Below, piece by piece: positions 1 through 5,585 of a DNA stretch of 9,174 nucleotides. A program made the position numbers and the translations under genes. The stretch covers positions 1 through 9,174 of the forward strand of contig JANRBC010000020.1 in the NCBI GenBank assembly GCA_030727685.1, written 5' to 3'. This DNA comes from Ilumatobacteraceae bacterium (GTDB taxonomy: Bacteria; Actinomycetota; Acidimicrobiia; Acidimicrobiales; Ilumatobacteraceae). The first letter of the stretch is position 1. Every line of letters begins with the position of its first letter. The notes below the pieces were generated by a model. The model saw nothing but the letters and a program-made list of their open reading frames with translations, searched no databases and was not told the origin of the DNA.

Positions 1-197
1 TGACGAATGCACTCGATTTCTTTGGTGTCGCAGAGCACTTCACCGTCAGACAATGCGACATCAGCATGGCTGCACTTGTCGCCGATTGCATAAACCTTGT
101 CGTCGATGCGCACGACTGCAATTGCTCGGCTACCGATTTCAAATCGTCGTGCTTTGCCTGAAACAAGTTCGTCGAATTTGCAAACTTTTTGCTTCAC
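1..197 (-). CDS. Rieske-type [2Fe-2S] ferredoxin of the suf operon (partial, cut by left edge)
   Basis: Small Rieske ferredoxin resembling the ferredoxin subunit of non-heme dioxygenases. Only the first 65 residues are in the window. The first cluster-binding motif is Cys42-Ser-His44, followed by ADVALSDGEV. The second begins at Cys63-Ile-Arg, and the next codon starts CA, which fits the expected histidine. Two Cys and two His bind a Rieske [2Fe-2S] cluster in this family. The GTG start at 197 overlaps the sufD stop as GTGA, so the gene is translationally coupled to sufD. In actinobacterial suf operons such as that of Streptomyces, a Rieske protein sits between sufD and sufC. A role as electron donor or cluster carrier in Fe-S assembly is inferred from that position. 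It could instead serve an unrelated oxygenase, but the coupling argues against it. Confidence 0.85.
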   Translation of the reverse strand, partial: MKQKVCKFDELVSGKARRFEIGSRAIAVVRIDDKVYAIGDKCSHADVALSDGEVLCDTKEIECIR

Positions 198-1255
198 GAT
201 TTTGCCCCGAGAAGTTTCGTACTTACGCGCTCACGCAAGCCGGCGATAAACGGCAATGCGGGCAAACGATTAAGAACTTCGTCAAAAAACCCGAGCACCA
301 CGAGACGCTCGGCGATCTCGGGTTGAATGCCACGACTCTCGAGATAAAAGCGCTGCTCTTCGTCGATCGGCCCGACTGTGCTGGCGTGACTGCACTTGAC
401 ATCGTTCGTTTCGATTTCGAGATTCGGCACGCTTTCCGCCCATGCACCATTCGACAAAGTTAAGTTGCGATTCGTTTGAAATGCTTCTGACTTTGTCGCG
501 TTTTCGCGAATGCGAATCAGACCCGTATAAACGCTTTTTGCGGTGTCTTTAACTGCGCCTTTGAACAACAAATTGCTGTGCGTGCGCGGTGCCGCATGAT
601 CTTGCAGCGTACGAAAGTCGTGCATTTGATTTTCGTCGGCAAAGTAGAGCGCAACTTGCTGGGCGCTGGCGCCCTGACCTTCGAGGCGAACCTCGGCGCG
701 CATACGTGCATAATCGCCACCCAATGCAACCGTGAACATCTGCATCGTTGAATCACGTTGACCAACCGCTTGTTGATAACCGATTTGCCAGGTCGCCGCG
801 CCAAGTTCATTGATCGCTACGTATGTGACCCGTGCCGACTGAGCAGCGCGAACATCGACAACCGGCACGATCAGCGACTTTGCGTCGGCGCTCGACACAA
901 AGCGCTCGACAATTGTCACTTCACTATTTTCATTGGCTTCGACAACTAATCGCGAATACGCAACAACACCAGACTCATCAAGCGAATGAGTGATCACAAT
1001 TGGTTCTGCAACTACCTGGTTCTTGGCGGTCGTTATCGCCGTCAGTTGAGCATGCTGACCGTTTAGGTCTTCGAAAATGTCGGTCGATGTGCGCGATACA
1101 ACATTCGTCGTCGACGAAATTATTTGCTTTGCAGCACTTGAAGCATCAACTTTTGTTGAAAGTTTGCCGAGTTTAAAACTGTCTAGCTCAAGTTCGCCGA
1201 TGCGGCTATAGCGCCAGATCTCTTCGTCGACAGTTGGCAGCGCGAGTGTGCTCAT
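194..1255 (-). CDS. sufD: Fe-S cluster assembly protein SufD
   Basis: SufD is the SufB partner in the cytosolic SufBC2D scaffold that builds Fe-S clusters. The 353-residue protein has the SufB/SufD beta-helix core in its middle part. Its C-terminal signature is VKCSHASTVGPIDEEQRFYL, with Cys288 and His290. This His aligns with the conserved SufD His (His360 in E. coli) at the SufB-SufD interface. The C-terminal helical part (SRGIQPEIAERLVVLGFF) is also typical. It is shorter than E. coli SufD (about 420 residues), mainly at the N-terminus, and starts with an EEIWRYSRI segment also typical of the N-terminus. The ATG at 1255 overlaps the stop of the preceding four-cysteine gene as ATGA, and the sufD stop overlaps the start of the Rieske gene, so all three are probably translated as a coupled set. 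An AAAGG just upstream can act as a weak ribosome binding site. SufB was told apart by its own longer gene upstream. Confidence 0.95.
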   Translation of the reverse strand: MSTLALPTVDEEIWRYSRIGELELDSFKLGKLSTKVDASSAAKQIISSTTNVVSRTSTDIFEDLNGQHAQLTAITTAKNQVVAEPIVITHSLDESGVVAYSRLVVEANENSEVTIVERFVSSADAKSLIVPVVDVRAAQSARVTYVAINELGAATWQIGYQQAVGQRDSTMQMFTVALGGDYARMRAEVRLEGQGASAQQVALYFADENQMHDFRTLQDHAAPRTHSNLLFKGAVKDTAKSVYTGLIRIRENATKSEAFQTNRNLTLSNGAWAESVPNLEIETNDVKCSHASTVGPIDEEQRFYLESRGIQPEIAERLVVLGFFDEVLNRLPALPFIAGLRERVSTKLLGAKS

Positions 1256-1581
1256 TTGCCTTTGCGCTTTTTCTTTTTATTCTTTTTCTCTTTGATCTCT
1301 GAGGCAATGTCGTCAGCCATCGCGTTAATAATCGCCTCGGTTTCGCTCAACACAGAAGCCGCACTGCCGTCACGCACACTTGCTGGTTCTGCGGGCATCG
1401 CAGTCGGTGCGATCGAACCATGTGCCCAGCCAATGTCAACGGCGCGGTGATCGAACTTGGCGCACTCGTCTGGGCATCGCCATGGCGCATCAGGTGCCAA
1501 GTCAAGCCGGCAGCGACGCATCGCGTCACCATTTGAGTATGTGCGACTTTCAAAGTGTTTGCACTCAGTTCGCATCGCCAT
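1252..1581 (-). CDS. Small four-cysteine protein of unknown function inside the suf operon
   Basis: 109-residue protein of a family I cannot name. The first 46 residues hold four cysteines, Cys7, Cys24, Cys36 and Cys40 (spacing 16, 11 and 3), within ECKHF, MRRCRLDLAP and WRCPDECAKF. The set is rich in aromatic and basic residues and could bind zinc or an Fe-S cluster. A Pro/Ala/Ser-rich linker follows (about 55-78), then a probable helix (78-96) and a very basic tail from 95 to 109 with ten Lys/Arg. There is no signal peptide or membrane segment. The gene lies 28 bases after sufB and shares ATGA with sufD, so it is cotranscribed with the cluster scaffold genes. The coding sequence is credible because of this spacing and the clustered Cys pattern. 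The start is either ATG 1581 or, two codons on, ATG 1575; neither has a good ribosome binding site. A role in cluster assembly or sensing is inference from position only. Confidence 0.85.
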   Translation of the reverse strand: MAMRTECKHFESRTYSNGDAMRRCRLDLAPDAPWRCPDECAKFDHRAVDIGWAHGSIAPTAMPAEPASVRDGSAASVLSETEAIINAMADDIASEIKEKKNKKKKRKGK

Positions 1582-1609
1582 AGAAAAATTTTACTGCAGT
1601 TGGCTTGTC

Positions 1610-3010
1610 TCAGCCGACCGAGCCTTCCATTTGCAATTCGATTAGGCGACTCCATTCGACGGCGTATTCCATTGGCAAAGTACGTGTTACCGGCTCGATG
1701 AAACCATTGACGATCATGCTCATCGCTTGCTCTTGTGACAAGCCACGACTCTGCAAATAGAAGAGTTGCTCATCGGCGATCTTTGAAACTGTTGCTTCAT
1801 GGCCGATTTGAGCGTCGCGTGCGCCGACTTCCATATATGGAAATGTTCGGCTCTCGCTTTGCTCGTCGAGAATCAACGCATCGCATTGCACATGGCTCTT
1901 GCAATTTGTTGCGCCCTCTTCGACTCGCACTAAGCCGCGATAAGCAGTGATGCCACCGTCTTTAGAAATCGACTTCGAAACAATTTTCGAAGATGTCTCT
2001 GGCGCTGCGTGAACCATTTTCGCGCCAGCATCTTGATGCTGCCCTGCGCCCGCATAAGCCACCGACAAAACTTCACCGGTTGCTTTTGGTCCCATCAGGT
2101 AAACACTCGGATACTTCATCGTCAGTTTCGAACCGATGTTGCCGTCAATCCACTCCATGTGGCCTTCGGCTTCGACTCGTGCACGCTTGGTGACCAAGTT
2201 GTAAACATTCGGCGACCAGTTTTGAATCGTCGTATATGTGACGTGAGCACTTGGCTTGACGATGATTTCGACAACTGCAGAATGCAGCGAGTCTTTTGTA
2301 TAAACAGGTGCCGAACAACCTTCGATGTAGTGCACCTTCGAACCTTCGTCGGCGATAATCAGCGTGCGCTCAAACTGACCAGCGTTTTCAGAGTTGATTC
2401 TGAAATAAGCCTGCAACGGCATGTCGCATTCGACGCCTGGCGGAACATAAATAAACGAGCCACCCGACCAAACCGAAGTATTGAGCGCCGAGAACTTGTT
2501 GTCGCCCGGCGGAATAACAGAACCAAAATATTGCTTGACGAGATCTGGATATTCGCGAAGCGCGGTATCCATATCGCAGAAGAGAATGCCAAGTTTTTCG
2601 AGGTCTTCGCGGTTGCGGTGAAACACAACTTCGCTCTCGTATTGCGCAGTGACGCCGGCCAAATATTTGCGCTCTGCTTCAGGAATGCCCAACTTTTCGT
2701 AGGTGTTGCGCATCTGTTCGGGCAGATCTTCCCATTGATCGACTTGCGCAGTGGCTGGCTTCAAGTAGTAGTAGATGTCTTGAAAATCGATGTCGGGCAT
2801 GTTGACCGCGAACCAATCGAGCATCGGTTTGCGTTCGAAAGTTTGCAGCGAGCGCAGACGCATTTTGCGCATCCATTCGGGCTCGCCTTTCCACCACGAG
2901 ATTTGCTCAACGACGCCCGTGTTTAATCCCTTGACTGGTTCGAATGCGTATTCGACATCGTCACTCCAACCGAGTTGGTACTTTGAAAGATCGAGGTCAA
3001 ATGAGGTCAC
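1610..3010 (-). CDS. sufB: Fe-S cluster assembly scaffold protein SufB
   Basis: SufB is the core subunit of the SufBC2D scaffold on which Fe-S clusters are formed from sulfur delivered by SufS/SufU or SufE. The 466-residue protein has the standard N-terminal part (KGEPEWMRKMRLRSLQTFE, DIYYYLKP), the beta-helix core (GGSFIYVPPGV, VHYIEGCSAP) and the C-terminal signature QCDALILDEQSESRTFPYME. Cys376, His404 and Glu405 align by spacing with E. coli SufB Cys405, His433 and Glu434, the residues needed for cluster formation at the SufB-SufD interface, so the protein looks functional. The length is normal for actinobacterial SufB. It starts at GTG 3010, with AAGGAG eight bases upstream deciding the start. 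It is the first gene of a minus-strand operon: four-cysteine protein, sufD and ferredoxin follow. No sufR-type regulator gene lies upstream; the neighbour there is the divergent ychF. Confidence 0.97.
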   Translation of the reverse strand: MTSFDLDLSKYQLGWSDDVEYAFEPVKGLNTGVVEQISWWKGEPEWMRKMRLRSLQTFERKPMLDWFAVNMPDIDFQDIYYYLKPATAQVDQWEDLPEQMRNTYEKLGIPEAERKYLAGVTAQYESEVVFHRNREDLEKLGILFCDMDTALREYPDLVKQYFGSVIPPGDNKFSALNTSVWSGGSFIYVPPGVECDMPLQAYFRINSENAGQFERTLIIADEGSKVHYIEGCSAPVYTKDSLHSAVVEIIVKPSAHVTYTTIQNWSPNVYNLVTKRARVEAEGHMEWIDGNIGSKLTMKYPSVYLMGPKATGEVLSVAYAGAGQHQDAGAKMVHAAPETSSKIVSKSISKDGGITAYRGLVRVEEGATNCKSHVQCDALILDEQSESRTFPYMEVGARDAQIGHEATVSKIADEQLFYLQSRGLSQEQAMSMIVNGFIEPVTRTLPMEYAVEWSRLIELQMEGSVG

Positions 3011-3018
3011 TGTTTGTG

Positions 3019-3024
3019 CTCCTT
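3019..3024 (-). promoter_or_regulatory. Ribosome binding site of sufB
   Basis: AAGGAG on the minus strand, eight bases before the GTG start of sufB. It is the best Shine-Dalgarno match I see in the window and supports the GTG as the true start. Confidence 0.8.
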
Positions 3025-3076
3025 GGGGGTGGATTACTAACTACAAAAACGCTTGCCAACTAGCGAACTAATTAGC

Positions 3077-3091
3077 ACTATCTGCATAGTA
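3077..3091 (-). promoter_or_regulatory. Candidate sufB promoter -10 with overlapping inverted repeat
   Basis: On the minus strand TACTAT (3091-3086) fits the actinobacterial -10 pattern TAnnnT. A weak TTGAGC -35 (3116-3111) lies 19 bases upstream. Transcription would start near 3079, giving a leader of about 70 bases. A perfect 5-base inverted repeat ACTAT-CTGC-ATAGT (3077-3090) covers the -10 and the predicted start, where a repressor site would sit. It does not match the published mycobacterial SufR half-sites as I know them. The repeat is short, and both calls are tentative. Confidence 0.3.
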
Positions 3092-3173
3092 ACAATTAAT
3101 CGCGACGAATGCTCAATCAAGACTGGTTGTTCGGCACAGCCCGAGGTGCGACACAGATAGCGTGACGGTCTTC

Positions 3174-4271
3174 ATGGAACGCTTTGGTCTTGTCGGTCTG
3201 CCCAATGCGGGTAAGTCATCTTTATATAACGCACTGACCGGGTCGAATGCGCTCGCGGCGCCTTATCCGTTTGCGACCAAAGATCCGAATATCGGCATGG
3301 CCAAGGTGCTTGACCCACGTCTCGATGCACTCGCCGAAATGTCGAAGACGCAAAAAACTGTCTATGCGACGGTCGAAGTTGTCGACATTGGCGGCTTGGT
3401 CGAGGGCGCAAGCAAGGGTGAAGGTCTCGGCAACAAGTTTCTTGCCAACATTCGCGAAGTGGATGCAATCGTGTTTGTGCTGCGGGCGTTCGCCGACGAC
3501 GATATTCCGGGGCCTAGTGACCCGCTCGAACATTTGCGTGTGCTCGAGATCGAACTCGCACTCGCCGACCTCGAATCTGTCGAAACAAAAATCAATCGGA
3601 TGCAAAAAGCGGCACGAATGGATAAGTCGCTCGAAGAAGAACTTGGGGCTCTGACTCGTGCGCAAGAAAATTTGGCCGAGGGTCGACCGCTCTATCGTGC
3701 AACTTTGTCGAAAGATGATTTGACGCTTTTGGCCCCGCACTTTTTGCTGACAACGCGACGAGTATTGGCTGTTGTCAACGTCGCCGAAAACGACTTAGCG
3801 CGAATTCCAGAATTTGAAGAGCTCGTGCGCAAAGAACTTGCCCCGCCGGGTTCTGCGAGTGCCAGTCAAGTTGAAGTGCTTGGCATGAGCGTGCAACTTG
3901 AAGCCGAGGCTGCACAACTTGATGCCAAAGATCGCAAAGAAATGCTCGAGGCACTTGGTCTGGGCGAAGGTGCGCTGCCACGAATGGTGCGCTCGGCATA
4001 TCACCTGCTCGGTTTACGTACGTTTTTTACAACTGGCGAAAAAGAAACTCGTGCCTGGACATTTCATGCAGGCTCAAAGGCCCCCGAGTGTGCTGGCAAG
4101 ATTCACAGCGACCTGCAACGCGGCTTCATTCGCGCCGATGTCATCATGTGGGACGAACTGTTGCGCATCGGCTCTTGGAACAAGGCGAAAGATCTCGGCA
4201 AAATTCGCGTTGAAGGCAAAGACTATGAAGTCGTCGATGGCGACACGCTCGAAATTCGCCACAATACATAA
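3174..4271 (+). CDS. ychF: Ribosome-associated ATPase YchF (OLA1 family)
   Basis: Obg-related P-loop ATPase that binds ribosomes and responds to redox and stress; cytosolic. From ATG 3174 it has 365 residues, close to the usual 363. The order is: P-loop GLPNAGKSS (8-16), switch motif DIGGLVEGASKGEGLG (71-86), and NVAE (202-205), the NxxE form of the G4 motif that gives YchF its ATP preference over GTP. A helical coiled-coil insert lies at about 130-185 and a C-terminal TGS domain at about 282-365, ending in VVDGDTLEIRHNT. Oddity: the loop after DDDI (108-111) is PGPSDPLEHLRV. It is three residues shorter than in E. coli and lacks the conserved HV with the catalytic His (His114 there). A GTG at 3162 would add four residues; ATG 3174 was preferred because it sits where family members start. 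Neither has a strong ribosome binding site. Confidence 0.95.
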   Translation: MERFGLVGLPNAGKSSLYNALTGSNALAAPYPFATKDPNIGMAKVLDPRLDALAEMSKTQKTVYATVEVVDIGGLVEGASKGEGLGNKFLANIREVDAIVFVLRAFADDDIPGPSDPLEHLRVLEIELALADLESVETKINRMQKAARMDKSLEEELGALTRAQENLAEGRPLYRATLSKDDLTLLAPHFLLTTRRVLAVVNVAENDLARIPEFEELVRKELAPPGSASASQVEVLGMSVQLEAEAAQLDAKDRKEMLEALGLGEGALPRMVRSAYHLLGLRTFFTTGEKETRAWTFHAGSKAPECAGKIHSDLQRGFIRADVIMWDELLRIGSWNKAKDLGKIRVEGKDYEVVDGDTLEIRHNT

Positions 4272-4276
4272 GGTTC

Positions 4277-4305
4277 GCAACTTTTAAAGCGCATACTCTA
4301 TAAAT
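4277..4305 (+). promoter_or_regulatory. Candidate leaderless promoter of the DUF192-rsmI pair
   Basis: TACTCT (4294-4299) matches TAnnnT and ends six bases before ATG 4306. That places the transcription start at the A of the start codon, with no Shine-Dalgarno present. GCAACTT lies at 4277-4283. The same arrangement occurs before metG (5559-5585). An alternative -10, TATAAA at 4299-4304, would put the start inside the gene and is less likely. Confidence 0.45.
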
Positions 4306-4662
4306 ATGAGCAGAGTCATTGAATTCGAATCTGGCTGGCTTATCTGTCAGGCGCAAGTGCTCTCAAGTTTGAACATTGCCGAAACCGCAGCGTCACGTCG
4401 TCGCGGTCTAATTGGTCAGACCGAAATCGATACGCCATTGTTGATCGACTCTTGCAAATGGATTCACACTTTTGGTGTCAAGCGCCCGCTCGACGTCGCG
4501 TATCTCGATGCGAAGATGCAAGTCATCAAAATTCAAAAGATAAAGCCGTTGCGGCTGGCGATGCCAGTGCTCAAGGCCAAACATGTTCTTGAAGCAAGCG
4601 CTGGCACATTTGAAAACTGGGGGCTCGCAGTGGGCCACACACTTGAAGCGCGTCGCACATGA
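4306..4662 (+). CDS. DUF192 family protein
   Basis: 118-residue protein of the DUF192 family, small beta-rich proteins of unknown function. The family pattern is visible: an early region AETAASRRRGLIGQTE (about 26-41), then KWIHTFGVKRPLDVAYLDA (51-69), matching the usual W-M-x-N-T...P-L-D-hydrophobic segment, then VIKIQKIKPLRL, and finally VLEASAGTFENWGLAVGHTL near the end, matching the V-L-E-x-x-x-G...G-x-x-x-G-D element. There is no signal peptide, unlike many DUF192 members that are exported, so it is probably cytosolic. The last codons overlap the rsmI start as ATGA, so the two are cotranscribed and translationally coupled. That link suggests but does not prove a role connected to translation. 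No nearby alternative start exists. Confidence 0.85.
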   Translation: MSRVIEFESGWLICQAQVLSSLNIAETAASRRRGLIGQTEIDTPLLIDSCKWIHTFGVKRPLDVAYLDAKMQVIKIQKIKPLRLAMPVLKAKHVLEASAGTFENWGLAVGHTLEARRT

Positions 4663-5549
4663 CGAGCGACTCTTCGCACAACTCGCGAACTGCGACTAAT
4701 GGCGGTGCACTCGTACTCGTGGCTACGCCAATCGGCAATCTCGGTGACATGTCGCAACGCGCGGTTGACGCGTTAAAAGAAGCCGAAATAATTTGCTGTG
4801 AAGATACGCGTCACTCAGGCAAACTGCTCAGCCACTTTGGCGTCTCAGGCAAAAAACTAATCGTGATCAACGAGCACACCGAATATGACGCCCGCGAAGA
4901 GATCGTCGGTTTGGTCGCATCGGGCAAATCAGTTGCGCTGATCACAGACGCAGGCACACCAGGCATCAGCGACCCGGGCGAACGACTTGTCGTCGCAGTT
5001 GTCAATGCCGGCTTAAAAGTTTCTGCAATACCTGGACCGTCGGCGCTGACAATGGCGCTCGTAACCAGCGGTCTGCCAACTTCGCGATTCGTATTCGAAG
5101 GTTTTCTACCGCGCAGTGGTGCTGAACGAACCGAACGACTCGCAATGGCAACAACCGAATCTCGAACAACTATTTATTACGAGGCGCCGCATCGACTGAT
5201 TAAAACTCTGAGCGATCTGACAACAGCCTGTGGCGCAGTTCGCCGAGTTGTCATCGCACGTGAACTTACGAAACTGCACGAAGAAATCTGGCGCGGCACG
5301 CTGCAAGATGCGAACATGCACTTTTCTGAAACCGAACCCCGTGGTGAGTTTGTAATCATCCTTGAACCTGCAAAGCCACCCGCACCGCCAACAAACGACG
5401 AACTTCTCGACGCGATTCGTGCTGAAATTGCCAAAGGTGTCAGCCGTAAAGATTCGGCGGCTCGAGTTTCGGCGCGATTCGGTGTCGCCAAACGCACCGT
5501 CTACGAACTCGCATTACAACTTCGCGACGACACCGAATCAAGCACCTAA
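4659..5549 (+). CDS. rsmI: 16S rRNA (cytidine-1402 2'-O) methyltransferase RsmI
   Basis: RsmI methylates the ribose of C1402 in the 16S rRNA decoding centre, using S-adenosylmethionine. The 296-residue protein has all tetrapyrrole-methylase-fold signatures of the family in order: VATPIGNLGD (21-30), CEDTRHSGKLLSHF (47-60), DAGTPGISDPG (97-107), IPGPSA (124-129), EGFLPR (147-152), YEAPHR (174-179), ARELTKLHEE (200-209) and GEFVIILE (229-236). A C-terminal helical domain (about 246-288, VSRKDSAARVSARFGVAKRT) is the usual RsmI tail. A Pro-rich hinge (239-245) joins the parts. Residues 1-17 are a polar extension not needed for the fold. The start shares ATGA with the DUF192 gene. rsmI upstream of metG, tatD and rsmA is also the mycobacterial arrangement. 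Confidence 0.96.
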   Translation: MTSDSSHNSRTATNGGALVLVATPIGNLGDMSQRAVDALKEAEIICCEDTRHSGKLLSHFGVSGKKLIVINEHTEYDAREEIVGLVASGKSVALITDAGTPGISDPGERLVVAVVNAGLKVSAIPGPSALTMALVTSGLPTSRFVFEGFLPRSGAERTERLAMATTESRTTIYYEAPHRLIKTLSDLTTACGAVRRVVIARELTKLHEEIWRGTLQDANMHFSETEPRGEFVIILEPAKPPAPPTNDELLDAIRAEIAKGVSRKDSAARVSARFGVAKRTVYELALQLRDDTESST

Positions 5550-5558
5550 CAGTCGGCT

Positions 5559-5585
5559 GCAACTTAAAAACTCTAAGATATAACA
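5559..5585 (+). promoter_or_regulatory. Candidate leaderless promoter of metG
   Basis: TAAGAT (5574-5579) fits TAnnnT and ends six bases before GTG 5586, so transcription would begin at the start codon. No ribosome binding site is seen. GCAACTT (5559-5565) lies upstream, as it does before the DUF192 gene, and both have ATAA right after the -10 box. TATAAC (5579-5584) is an alternative -10. Confidence 0.45.

Larger units (their letters stand above)
3011..3173. other. Divergent intergenic region sufB / ychF
   Basis: About 160 bases, richer in A+T than the flanking genes around 3061-3100, separating two divergent genes. It must hold the promoters of the suf operon and of ychF. It has no open frame of interest and no terminator hairpin. 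An 8-base palindrome CTAATTAG lies at 3068-3075. For ychF I see no convincing -10/-35 pair; TTGCCA (3053-3058) followed after 17 bases by CACTAT (3076-3081) is the best guess and is weak. Confidence 0.6.

Noticed and set aside
1593..1600. Palindrome ACTGCAGT between sufB and the four-cysteine gene
   Set aside because: Only eight bases, does not extend, and has no following T-run; chance occurrence is likely and it is neither a terminator nor a clear operator.
2009..2926. A 305-codon open frame on the plus strand, antisense to sufB
   Set aside because: The opposite strand encodes SufB with full family signatures. The antisense translation has no recognisable domain, and such frames are common opposite genes with this codon use.
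3068..3075. Palindrome CTAATTAG in the sufB-ychF gap
   Set aside because: An eight-base A+T-rich palindrome in an A+T-rich gap is weak evidence; mentioned only as part of the intergenic region.
3222..3740. A 172-codon open frame on the minus strand, antisense to ychF
   Set aside because: It lies opposite the unmistakable YchF GTPase-like domain; the translation has no family features and no start signals.
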